Shown: positions 30,224 through 37,943 of the stretch, one piece after another
Layout of the letters: each line of letters opens with the position of its first letter
How positions within the stretch are numbered: the stretch's first letter is position 1
Source: Corynebacterium yudongzhengii
Lineage (GTDB): Bacteria > Actinomycetota > Actinomycetes > Mycobacteriales > Mycobacteriaceae
Length of the DNA stretch: 64,000 bases
Direction: 5' to 3'
Assembly: GCF_003065405.1 (NCBI RefSeq)
Contig: NZ_CP026947.1
Coordinates: 1,922,001 to 1,986,000 of the forward strand
Notes under the pieces: generated by a model
The model's database searches: none
What the model was told of the DNA's origin: nothing
The model's input: the letters and a program-made list of their open reading frames with translations, nothing else
Made by a program: the position numbers and the translations under genes

Positions 30224-31378
30224 ATGAACACCGTGCTGATTACCAACGCCACCGTCTACGACGGCACCCGGGGAGGTACCACCGACGAGGCGGAGCTGCT
30301 TATCAGCGACGGGCGCATCGACAGCGTCGGTAAGAACCTCGAGCGGGATGCCGATACCGCGGTGATCGACGCCCACGGCGCCCCCGTCGTGCCCGGCTAC
30401 ATCGACATCCACGTGCACGGCGCGGACCGCCTCGCGTTCGAGGACGGTGCCGCGGCCGTCGCTAAGATCCTCGCCGCCCACCAGAGCCACGGCACCGCCC
30501 GCATGGTGATGTCGCTGGTCACGGGCGCGCTCGACGTAATGGAAGAGCGCATCCGCGAACTCGCCGCACTGACCCGCGAAAACGACCGCCTGCTGGGCAT
30601 CCACCCGGAAGGCCCCTTCCTCCACCCAGAGCACAAGGGCGCCCACGACGAGAACCTGCTGCGCGCCCCCCACCCCGACGATGTCCGCCAGCTCATCGAC
30701 GCCGCCGACGGCACCCTCGTCCAATTCACCTTGGCGGCCGAACGTGACGACGGCCTCGAGGCCGTGAAGCTGCTCGTCGAGAAGGGCATCGTCGCCTCGC
30801 TCGGCCACAGCTCCGCCACCTTCGAGGACGCGGAGAAGACGTTCGACGCCGGCGCCCGCATCCTCACCCACGCGTTCAACGGCATGCGCGGCATCCACCA
30901 CCGCGCCCCGGGCCCGGTGATCGCGGCGCTGCGCAACCCAAACGTCTGGCTGGAGGTCATCAACGACGGCATCCACGTCCACCCCGCGGTGGTCAAGAGC
31001 CTGTTCACCGAGGCCGAGGAGCGGATGATCCTCATCACCGACGCCATGTCCGCGACCTGCGCCGCCGACGGCGCCTACCGCTTGGGTGATCTCGCCGTCA
31101 CGGTGTCCGACGGGGTAGCCCGCCTCACCGAGGGCGGCTCCCTGGCCGGATCGACGCTGACCATGGACCGCGCCGTGGCCAACGCGGTGCGCAACGTCGG
31201 TGTGCCGCTGGATGTAGCGGTCGCCGCCGCCACGCACCACCCGGCGAAGGCGATTGGGCGCGACAAAGAGTTCGGACGCCTCGCCGCCGGATTCCCCTCC
31301 GATATTCTCATTCTCGACCCCGAAACCTACCTGCCGGCGCGCATTTTCATGGGCGGGCAGGAGCTTTCTCACGACTGA
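30224..31378 (+). CDS. N-acetylgalactosamine/glucosamine-6-phosphate deacetylase
   Basis: The 384-residue amidohydrolase removes acetate from N-acetylhexosamine-6-phosphate. Motifs: DIHVHGADRLAFEDG, HPEGPFLHPEHKGAHDENLL, LGHSSATFED, THAFNGMRGIHHRAPG and ILITDAMSATCAADG, which supply the metal and catalytic residues (the last Asp in ITDAMS). GAAAGGAG precedes the ATG. In sequence it is a NagA/AgaA; surrounded by a mannose-class PTS, AgaS and a tagatose-type aldolase it is most likely AgaA, acting on GalNAc-6-phosphate. Confidence 0.87.
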   Translation: MNTVLITNATVYDGTRGGTTDEAELLISDGRIDSVGKNLERDADTAVIDAHGAPVVPGYIDIHVHGADRLAFEDGAAAVAKILAAHQSHGTARMVMSLVTGALDVMEERIRELAALTRENDRLLGIHPEGPFLHPEHKGAHDENLLRAPHPDDVRQLIDAADGTLVQFTLAAERDDGLEAVKLLVEKGIVASLGHSSATFEDAEKTFDAGARILTHAFNGMRGIHHRAPGPVIAALRNPNVWLEVINDGIHVHPAVVKSLFTEAEERMILITDAMSATCAADGAYRLGDLAVTVSDGVARLTEGGSLAGSTLTMDRAVANAVRNVGVPLDVAVAAATHHPAKAIGRDKEFGRLAAGFPSDILILDPETYLPARIFMGGQELSHD

Positions 31379-31392
31379 AAGGGGACACCACC

Positions 31393-31839
31393 ATGATTGG
31401 TTTCATTGTCACTGGCCACGGCCAGTTCGCCGCCGGCCTCGCCAGCGCCGTACACATGATCGCCGGGGACAAGCCCCACTTCCAGGCGATCACCTTCGAA
31501 GAAGAAGACGCTGACTCCTTCGGCCCCGCCCTGGCAGGCGCGATCGAGCAGATGCGTGCGGAGTGCGACGGGGTGTTGATCTTCGCCGACCTGCTGGGCG
31601 GAACGCCGTTCAACCAGGCCGTGATGGCCGCACAGAGCCAGAGCAACGTCGAAGTCATCGCCGGCGTGAACCTCCCCATCCTCATCGAGCTGTGCACCCG
31701 GCGCAAGGACAACACCTCGCTGGAGAAGCTGCGCGATACCGCATTGAAGATCGGGAAAGTAAGCATCAGCGTGACGAACCCCGCGGAACTCGCCGCCGAC
31801 GATGCCGACGAAGGCACCGACGACGGGGAGGGAATCTAG
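31393..31839 (+). CDS. PTS mannose-class EIIA component
   Basis: The 148-residue cytosolic phosphocarrier starts MIGFIVTGHGQFAAGLASAV, with the phosphorylated His at residue 9. FADLLGGTPFNQAVM is typical of the ManX-A/AgaF fold. The C-terminal tail is acidic (ELAADDADEGTDDGEG). It should pass phosphate from HPr to the EIIB encoded at 32852. AAAGGGG precedes the ATG. Its TAG overlaps the GTG of the next gene, so the two are translationally coupled. Confidence 0.9.
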   Translation: MIGFIVTGHGQFAAGLASAVHMIAGDKPHFQAITFEEEDADSFGPALAGAIEQMRAECDGVLIFADLLGGTPFNQAVMAAQSQSNVEVIAGVNLPILIELCTRRKDNTSLEKLRDTALKIGKVSISVTNPAELAADDADEGTDDGEGI

Positions 31840-32138
31840 TGGACGGACTCGGAGCCAATATCCTCGCCGCCTCCATCGTCGTCGCCGCTCTCCTTTTGGT
31901 CATGGGCGTGATCTACATGCTCTGGAGCCAGCAGGCGATGAAGAAGAAGCGGGAGTTCTTCCAGGATCTCCACGCCTCCCTGCGACCGGGACAGGACATC
32001 ATGTTCTGCGGCGGCATCTACGGCACTATCGAAGACATCATCGACGACCGCGTCACCGTCCGCGTCCGCGACGGCGTGCGCCTGGACATCTCCCGCTATT
32101 CGATCCAGAACATCCAGAAGGAAGAACAGCCGCAGTAG
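31839..32138 (+). CDS. YajC-like single-TM protein in PTS operon
   Basis: The 99-residue product starts at a GTG overlapping the EIIA stop (TAGTG). It has one membrane segment (about residues 9-29, ASIVVAALLLVMGVIYMLW), a basic stretch AMKKKREFFQDLHASL, and the YajC signature GQDIMFCGGIYGTIEDI. YajC is an accessory of the SecDF translocase, but YajC-like proteins also occur inside mannose-class PTS operons, where their role is unknown. Here it is the last gene before a strong terminator. It might help assemble the EIIC/EIID membrane complex; that is inference. Confidence 0.82.
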   Translation: MDGLGANILAASIVVAALLLVMGVIYMLWSQQAMKKKREFFQDLHASLRPGQDIMFCGGIYGTIEDIIDDRVTVRVRDGVRLDISRYSIQNIQKEEQPQ

Positions 32139-32155
32139 CTGCGGGTGGTTCTAGT

Positions 32156-32196
32156 CCCCTTCCAGTGCCCGCTCCGTGGGCGCTGGAAGGGGTTTT
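32156..32196 (+). terminator. Intrinsic terminator ending aga unit 1
   Basis: Stem arms of 15 bases, 32156-32170 (CCCCTTCCAGTGCCC) and 32178-32192 (GGGCGCTGGAAGGGG), with one G-T pair and a 7-nt loop, are followed by TTTT. It begins 18 nt after the YajC-like stop and splits the locus into two transcripts. Confidence 0.88.
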
Positions 32197-32291
32197 GGTG
32201 TTGCTGGGGGTTGTGATGCTTGTGGTGCTTGTGGAGCTTGTGGAGCGGCTAGGTTGCCTTGTCGACTATGAGGCGGTATCGCTTTCACACG

Positions 32292-32382
32292 CCCGGTCGA
32301 AAGGAGTCGGCCCGAAAGGGGTCCCGCGCGGCCGAAAGGAGGGGCCCTTTCTGTGAGGGTGATTTCGACCATCGTTAGCGCG
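32292..32382. repeat. Dispersed hairpin repeat, relative of the 211-nt repeat
   Basis: It reads CGGTCGAAAGGAGTCGG, CCGAAAGG, GTCCCGCGCGG, CCGAAAGGAG, then TTTCTGTGAGGGTGATTTCG and ACCATCGTTAGCGC. This follows the order of the units at 44801 and 45012 almost base for base. The outer left arm (GCGCTAACG) of those units is missing here, while the right arm is kept. Confidence 0.75.
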
Positions 32383-32745
32383 GCATGCACGATCGGCGTG
32401 CGAAGCGCCAATCACAGCCAGCCAGTCACACTACCAGTCACACCTTCCCCAACAGTCCCGCCCAGAGCGCACCGCATCCGCATCGAGCGCCCGCGCACTC
32501 GCCTAGTCGAAAGCAGCCACCCCTAAAGGAGTGCTGACCTCACCGCGCGAGAGCCCTTTCCATGCGCCTACTTTCGAACAGCGCTACCGCGCTATACGAA
32601 TAGCGCCTCAAATCCCGCCCGCCAACAACCCCGCCACCACCCCCGCAGCAGGAACCACCCCGAAGACCCCTTCCGCAAATACTAGAAACCTTAAGAACTG
32701 GTTGAAATTATTGCGCTAATGTCCTGGTTTTACTAACATAAGTAG

Positions 32746-32763
32746 TTCTTATATCTCTAAGAA
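32746..32763. promoter_or_regulatory. Candidate operator upstream of EIIB (TTCTTA-N6-TAAGAA)
   Basis: An 18-bp palindrome with perfect 6-bp arms lies in the AT-rich stretch about 90 nt before the EIIB start. A second, overlapping ATAAG-N5-CTTAT repeat lies just upstream. The position suits a regulator or promoter of aga unit 2. Confidence 0.45.
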
Positions 32764-32851
32764 TGTTTGCTTTATATCGGATGTTATTGCTGGGAATTTC
32801 GGTTTCTGGCTTAGCATTTTCCGGTTCATTGAGTGGAGAAAGGTTGTTTGC

Positions 32852-33333
32852 ATGCCCACTCCCAACATTCTTCTCACCCGTATTGATAACCGCCTGATCC
32901 ACGGTCAGGTGGCTACGCAGTGGAATTCCACGATTGGCGCCAACCTGATCCTGGTGGCAAATGATGCTGTCGCCGAGGACAAGATGCATCAGAACCTTAT
33001 GAAGATGGCCGCGCCTGTAGGCGTGGCCACTCGTTTTTCTCCCTTCAGAAAACGATTGACGTCATCGGCAACGCATCCCCGCGCCAGAAGATCTTCATCC
33101 TGCTGGAAAGCCCGCAGGATGCGCTGAAGCTGGTGGAAAACGGGGTCCCCATCACCAAGCTCAACGTCGGCAACATGCACATGTCTGAAGGGAAGCGGCA
33201 AGTAGCTACCTCTGTCGCTGTCGATGATGATGACGTCGCCACCTTCCGCGCGTTGCAGGAGAAGGGGGTGGAACTCGAAATCCGACGCGTGCCCAGCACT
33301 GCAGCCGAAGACGTTTCCAAGTTGTTCAAGTAA
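32852..33333 (+). pseudogene. PTS mannose-class EIIB component, one frameshift
   Basis: The first frame reads MPTPNILLTRIDNRLIHGQV, with the phosphorylated His at residue 17 in IHGQVATQW, but shifts at the T run 33034-33038 and stops after 91 residues. The other frame continues with QKTIDVIGNASPRQKIF, then LVENGVPITKLNVGNMHMSE to a stop at 33333. One extra T restores about 160 residues, the usual EIIB length. GAGAAAGG precedes the ATG. Without EIIB the transporter cannot phosphorylate its sugar, so either the system is dead or the base is a sequencing error. Confidence 0.87.
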
Positions 33334-33471
33334 CTCCTGACACACGTCACGGCCACCCAACCAACCCCATAACCAGACGGATGCCGGGGTTTAAGAGTTC
33401 GATCAGGGCCCCGCATCCCCGCAGAACATTGATTACGAACCGGGTGCTCCTGGTTCCGAAAGGAAGTTGCG

Positions 33472-34269
33472 GTGGATTATTCAATAATCCAGATCTTGCT
33501 GATCTTCGTGTGGACGTTCATCGTCGCGATCGATCAGTTCGACTTCTTGGAGTCCCTCTACCAACCGATCGTCACGGACCCGATCATCGGACTCATCCTG
33601 GGCGATCTTGAAACTGGCCTCATCGTCGGCGGCACCTACCAGCTCATCACCATCGGTCTCATGCCCATTGGTGGTGCGCAGCCGCCGAACGCAGTCATCG
33701 GTGGCATCATGGCCACCATCTTCGCAGTGTCCTTAGACCTGCCACCAGAGCAAGCCGTCGCCACAGCGATCCCGTTCGCACTACTCGGACAGTACGGCGT
33801 CACCCTCCTGTTCACGGCCCGTGCGCCGATGATCGAGAAGTTCCGCGAGGCTGCCATCAAGGCAGATCCCTCTCGGGTGTTGCGCTGGACAATCATTTCC
33901 GAAGTGATCCTGGGTCTCATCTTCGCTTCCGTGGTCACCCTGTTCTTCATCGGTGGCCTGGGAGTCGGTGAGCAGATCGTCTCTGCATTCCCGGATTGGC
34001 TGAACAACGGTCTGGAAGCGGCCGGTGGCATGATGCGCTTCGTCGGCTTCGCCATCCTGCTCAAGATCATGATGAACGGCGACATGTGGGCGTTCTTCAT
34101 CATGGGCTTCGGCATCGCGGCCATCGTCGGCAGCATCGACGCGCTGTCCAGCTCTGCCCTACTCATCCTGGCCTTCATCGGCTTCGGCCTAGCCTTCTGG
34201 GACTACCAGCAGCAAACGAAGCTGAAGGGTGCCGCCGCATCGAGCGAGAAGGTTACCGATGGCATCTAA
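33472..34269 (+). CDS. PTS mannose-class EIIC component
   Basis: The 265-residue membrane channel protein of the sugar PTS has about 7-8 hydrophobic segments and the EIIC stretches PIIGLILGDLETGLIVGGTY and IGGAQPPNAVIGGIMAT. It starts at a GTG (33472) behind GAAAGGAAG. It overlaps the EIID start by 11 nt, which suggests coupled synthesis of the membrane pair. GalNAc (or galactosamine) specificity is inferred from the neighbours. Confidence 0.88.
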   Translation: MDYSIIQILLIFVWTFIVAIDQFDFLESLYQPIVTDPIIGLILGDLETGLIVGGTYQLITIGLMPIGGAQPPNAVIGGIMATIFAVSLDLPPEQAVATAIPFALLGQYGVTLLFTARAPMIEKFREAAIKADPSRVLRWTIISEVILGLIFASVVTLFFIGGLGVGEQIVSAFPDWLNNGLEAAGGMMRFVGFAILLKIMMNGDMWAFFIMGFGIAAIVGSIDALSSSALLILAFIGFGLAFWDYQQQTKLKGAAASSEKVTDGI

Positions 34270-35359
34270 AGCTGCCCCCGCAGACAACACGTACGCCATC
34301 CCCGACAAGTACGAAGACCTAGAGCCGGCTCCCCAGCTGGACAATAAGACGCTGAACAGCATGGCGCTGCGGTCTTTGTTCCTGCAGTCGTCCTTCAACT
34401 ACGCGACGATGCAGTCCGGCGGCTGGCTCTTCGGCATGCTCCCGGGTCTGAAGAAGATCCACAAGAACAAAAAAGACCTGTCGGCGTCCATGTATCACAA
34501 CTTGGACTTCATCAACAGGCACCCCTTCTTGGTGACGTTCGTGATGGGTATTGTTCTCTCGTTGGAGCAGAACAAGGCCGACACTCAGTCCATCCGCGCT
34601 GTGCGTATTTCCGCGGCCTCCCCGCTCGGCGGCATCGGTGACGCCCTCTTCTGGCTCGCCCTGGTGCCGATCACCGCAGGTATCACCTCCAACTGGGCAA
34701 TCCAGGGCTCTTGGGTGGGCCCTGTGGTCTTCCTGCTCATCTTCAACGCCGCGCAGTTCGCCCTGCGCTTCGGGTTGATGCACTGGTCCTACAAGCTCGG
34801 CACATCGGCGATCGACGTGCTCATGGACCACATGCCAGCATTTACCCGAGCCGCCTCGATCATGGGTGTGTTCGTGGTGGCCAGCCTGACCGTGATCCTC
34901 GGTGACACCCAGGTCAACCTGTCCGTGCCCAACGGCGAACAGCGCGCCGTCTCCACCGAGACGATCGTGGTGTCCGATGAAGAAGCCGAGAGCTTCACCG
35001 AGCTCGATGGCGTCGATGTCGAAAACGCCCCGCCCGGCACCGTGGCGATGACCGACCAAGACGGCAACCCGCTGGTCTCCGTCGACGAAGAGGGCAACGA
35101 GACCCCGACGAGCGTCGAGGAGCTGGGTAACGGCTTCACCTCCGTGACCTACGGCGTCGTCGAGGAAGAGCCGGTCGAGTTCTCCGTGGCTGAGACCCTC
35201 GATACGGTGCTGCCGAAGCTCGTGCCGCTGGACCTGGTCATGCTGCTGTACTACCTCTTCACCCGGAGGAATTTCACCCCGCTCAAGGGCATCGGTTTGG
35301 TGCTGCTCATCGGCATCCTGGGTGCTGGCCCCTTCGGTTGGTGGCCCAACATCTGGTAA
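34259..35359 (+). CDS. PTS mannose-class EIID component with long acidic insert
   Basis: The 366-residue product has the EIID core (SLFLQSSFNYATMQSGGWLF, SLEQNKADTQSIRAVRISAA, PLGGIGDALFWLALVPITAG) and C-terminal membrane segments ending GPFGWWPNIW. Between the segment ending SLTVILGD and the segment starting VPLDLVMLLYYLF lies an insert of about 100 residues rich in Glu, Asp, Thr and Val (DEEAESFTELDGVDVENA...). ManZ-type EIID is roughly 280 residues, so this is long. The ATG at 34259 overlaps the EIIC end. Acts with EIIC in the membrane. Confidence 0.87.
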   Translation: MASKAAPADNTYAIPDKYEDLEPAPQLDNKTLNSMALRSLFLQSSFNYATMQSGGWLFGMLPGLKKIHKNKKDLSASMYHNLDFINRHPFLVTFVMGIVLSLEQNKADTQSIRAVRISAASPLGGIGDALFWLALVPITAGITSNWAIQGSWVGPVVFLLIFNAAQFALRFGLMHWSYKLGTSAIDVLMDHMPAFTRAASIMGVFVVASLTVILGDTQVNLSVPNGEQRAVSTETIVVSDEEAESFTELDGVDVENAPPGTVAMTDQDGNPLVSVDEEGNETPTSVEELGNGFTSVTYGVVEEEPVEFSVAETLDTVLPKLVPLDLVMLLYYLFTRRNFTPLKGIGLVLLIGILGAGPFGWWPNIW

Positions 35360-35407
35360 TCGCACTGTCTGTGAAGTCAACGAAGTATCGGGAAAGGATC
35401 CACTGGA

Positions 35408-36586
35408 ATGTTCGAGAAATCGCAAGCTCAGCTCGAGAAGATCGGTGCGGCGATCACCACTGCCGAAATCGCCCAGCAGCCGCGGCTGTGGCGCGACACC
35501 CTGGCCATCTATGAGGCCAACCGGCAGGCTATCGACGAGTTTCTCACCCAGGCACAAAAGATGGCCGGTGACAAGCGGCTCACCGTCATCTTCACCGGTG
35601 CCGGCACCAGCGACTACGTGGGCGACACCATCGCCCCGTACCTACGCACGGCCGCGGACCGGAAGGCCTACGCATTCCGCCCCATCGCCACGACGGATAT
35701 CGTCTCGGCTCCAGAGAGTTTCTTGGACCCCGAGGAGCCGACCGTCGTGGTCTCCTTCGCCCGCTCGGGGAACAGCCCGGAAAGCCTCGCCGCGGTGAAC
35801 ATCGCGCGCGAGTTCCTTCCCGACGTTCGTTTCCTCAACATCACCTGCGCACCAGAGGGCAAGCTGGCGCAGCAGGCGCAGGACGATCCGGACAGCCTCA
35901 CCCTTCTGCTGCCGGATGCCAACGATCGTGGCTTCGCCATGACCGGCTCGTTTACCTGCATGTCGCTGCTCGCCACGCTCTGCTTCGACCCGGCTGACCT
36001 GGAGGTCAAGCGCACCTGGGTCGAGCAGGCCGCCACGATGGGTGAGCAGGTCACGCAGCGGGAAGCGGAGATCACCCAGTTCATTCTGGGTGATGCCCAG
36101 CGGTTGACCTACCTGGGTTCGGGTGCCTTCGCGGGCCTGGCCCAGGAGGCGCAGCTGAAGATCCTGGAGCTCTCCCGCGGCCTGGTGCCCACGTCCTTCG
36201 ACTCCTCGATGGGCTACCGGCACGGACCGAAGTCCTTCGTCGATGAGACGACGGTGGTGTTCGTGTTCGTCTCCAACGATCCGTACACCCGTGATTATGA
36301 CCTCGACCTGCTCAAGGAGGTCCAGGCCGACAGCATCGCCCGCAAGGTCGTGGCGATCCAGCAAGAAGGCGAAGGCCTGGAGTCCTACGACGGAGAGTCC
36401 TTCTCCTTCCGGGACTTCCCGCTGCTGCCGGCCGCCTATGCCGCCCTGCCGTTCGTGATGGTGGGCCAGGTCGTGGCCCTCATCAACGCGGTCAAGGTGG
36501 ATAACACCCCGGATACCCCGAGCCCCACCGGCCAGGTGAACCGCGTGGTGCGTGGCGTCGTGATCCATCCTTTCCCGAAGGCCTAA
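35408..36586 (+). CDS. agaS: AgaS-type SIS-domain sugar isomerase/deaminase
   Basis: The 392-residue product has two SIS domains: VIFTGAGTSDYVGDTIAPYL, SFARSGNSPESLAAV, then YLGSGAFAGLAQEAQLKILE and SMGYRHGPKSFVDETT. This is AgaS, the galactosamine-6-phosphate deaminase/isomerase giving tagatose-6-phosphate. GGAAAGGATC precedes the ATG. It is the last gene of aga unit 2 and the strongest pointer that the locus is for GalNAc/GalN and not mannose. Confidence 0.85.
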   Translation: MFEKSQAQLEKIGAAITTAEIAQQPRLWRDTLAIYEANRQAIDEFLTQAQKMAGDKRLTVIFTGAGTSDYVGDTIAPYLRTAADRKAYAFRPIATTDIVSAPESFLDPEEPTVVVSFARSGNSPESLAAVNIAREFLPDVRFLNITCAPEGKLAQQAQDDPDSLTLLLPDANDRGFAMTGSFTCMSLLATLCFDPADLEVKRTWVEQAATMGEQVTQREAEITQFILGDAQRLTYLGSGAFAGLAQEAQLKILELSRGLVPTSFDSSMGYRHGPKSFVDETTVVFVFVSNDPYTRDYDLDLLKEVQADSIARKVVAIQQEGEGLESYDGESFSFRDFPLLPAAYAALPFVMVGQVVALINAVKVDNTPDTPSPTGQVNRVVRGVVIHPFPKA

Positions 36587-36602
36587 AGGCATAAGCGCAC
36601 CA

Positions 36603-36637
36603 AGAACCCTGGGCACACCCGCCCAGGGTTCTTTTTG
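36603..36637 (+). terminator. Intrinsic terminator after agaS
   Basis: AGAACCCTGGGC (36603-36614) pairs perfectly with GCCCAGGGTTCT (36621-36632) around a 6-nt loop, followed by a T run. It ends the EIIB-AgaS transcript 16 nt after the stop. The opposite strand also has an A/T-flanked stem, so it may stop the convergent pcaK transcript too. Confidence 0.9.
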
Positions 36638-36657
36638 TGCCGAGAGTCGTCGGCTAC

Positions 36658-37938
36658 CTACCGCCGATACACCGGTCGGGTCAGTGCGAAGATGACAGCT
36701 CCCAACAGCCCAACAGCTGCATAGGCGAAGAAACCCCAAGGATGCGCCAGTCCGAGGCTAATGAGCAGGCCACCAAGCATCGGTCCAGAAATAGCACCGA
36801 GGCGACCGATGCCGGCGGAAAAGCCCATGGCGGTGGTGCGCATGTTGGACGGGTGGTTCTCGCCGACGAAGGCGTAGACGAGGTTCTGCGCAGAAAACAC
36901 GAACACGCCGGTGATGAACACGACGACGTAGAGTGCCACGAGCGGAAGCTTGATGGCCATGAGCGCGAGGAAGAGTGCGGACAAGACGAACCATACGAGG
37001 CCGGTGGCACGGGGCGAGTGAGTATCGGAGACCCGTCCGGCGATCACGAGACCGACGACGGCGCCAACGTTGAGCACCAGCAGGAAACCCAGCGAGTTGC
37101 CCATGTCGTAATCCGCGGCACGCATGATCTGTGGCAGCCACGTGTTGAGCCCGTAGACCAGCAGAAGCCCCATAAACGACGTCACCCAGATCGCCAGGGA
37201 ATTCCGGCGATAGCGAGGCGCGAGCAGCGCGGAGAGAGAATTGCGCTGCTTGTCCTTCTGTGCGGCCTGGGCGGCGGTGCGATCGAGCTCGTCGGAAAGC
37301 TCCATGCCATAACGGGCCGCGATCGCTTCGGCATCCCCGATCCGACCCTTAGCCAGCAGATACTGAGGAGACTCCGGCAGCAAGAAGAACATCACCGGGG
37401 CCAGGATCAACCCTGGGATAGCCCCCGCGATGAACAGGGATTGCCAGCCGAAGGGCTCAATCATGACGATGGCGAGCAGCGCGGTGAGCACGGCGCCGAC
37501 GTGATAGCCGGTCATGACCGTCGTCGTGGACGATCCGGCCTTCGCGCGGCCACGGAATTCCGTCACCATAGAAATCGCAGTCGGTAGGCAGCCACCGAGA
37601 CCAACACCGGCGAGGAAGCGCAGGACAATGAGCATCCACACGGAGTTCGCAAACCCCATGGCCAACGTAAGCAGGGAGAAAGCGAAGACCGATACGATCA
37701 TCACCCAGCGCCGGCCAAGCTTGTCAGTGAGCGTGCCAATCGCGAGAGCACCGATCGTCATACCGACCAGTCCGGCGGTGACGATCTGGGTTCCTTCCCC
37801 GGCGGTAAGCTGCCAGGTGGGATCCTCGATCATCGAGGGCAAAACGGCTCCAATGACGACCATGTCGAAGCCGTCGAGAAGCACGGCGATCCACAGCAGG
37901 ATCGTCACAACGGCGGTGGAACGCACCTCAGCAGACAT
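36658..37938 (-). CDS. pcaK: MFS aromatic acid:H+ symporter (PcaK/BenK type)
   Basis: The 426-residue membrane protein has about 12 segments and the aromatic-acid/H+ symporter signatures LLDGFDMVVIGAVLPSMI (first helix Asp), GTLTDKLGRRWVMI (loop 2-3) and LPESPQYLLAKGR. It starts 5 nt after the pobA stop with GAGGTG as the ribosome site, at the end of the pcaHGBC-pobA unit. That context favours 4-hydroxybenzoate/protocatechuate uptake (PcaK); benzoate (BenK) is possible. Confidence 0.85.
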   Translation of the reverse strand: MSAEVRSTAVVTILLWIAVLLDGFDMVVIGAVLPSMIEDPTWQLTAGEGTQIVTAGLVGMTIGALAIGTLTDKLGRRWVMIVSVFAFSLLTLAMGFANSVWMLIVLRFLAGVGLGGCLPTAISMVTEFRGRAKAGSSTTTVMTGYHVGAVLTALLAIVMIEPFGWQSLFIAGAIPGLILAPVMFFLLPESPQYLLAKGRIGDAEAIAARYGMELSDELDRTAAQAAQKDKQRNSLSALLAPRYRRNSLAIWVTSFMGLLLVYGLNTWLPQIMRAADYDMGNSLGFLLVLNVGAVVGLVIAGRVSDTHSPRATGLVWFVLSALFLALMAIKLPLVALYVVVFITGVFVFSAQNLVYAFVGENHPSNMRTTAMGFSAGIGRLGAISGPMLGGLLISLGLAHPWGFFAYAAVGLLGAVIFALTRPVYRR

Positions 37939-37943
37939 GACAT

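Larger units (their letters stand above)
32197..32851. other. Gene-free spacer between the two aga transcription units
   Basis: No convincing coding region. The first half holds a hairpin-repeat relative (32292-32382) and a second degenerate piece near 32506-32545 (GTCGAAAGCAGCCACCCC...GGAGTGCTGAC). The last 150 nt (32700-32851) are clearly AT-rich against the rest of the window and should carry the promoter of the EIIB-EIIC-EIID-AgaS unit. Confidence 0.65.

Noticed and set aside
32531..32719. Small frame in the spacer between aga units
   Set aside because: No ribosome site, Pro/Thr-rich random content, and it overlaps the repeat remnant and the AT-rich promoter region.
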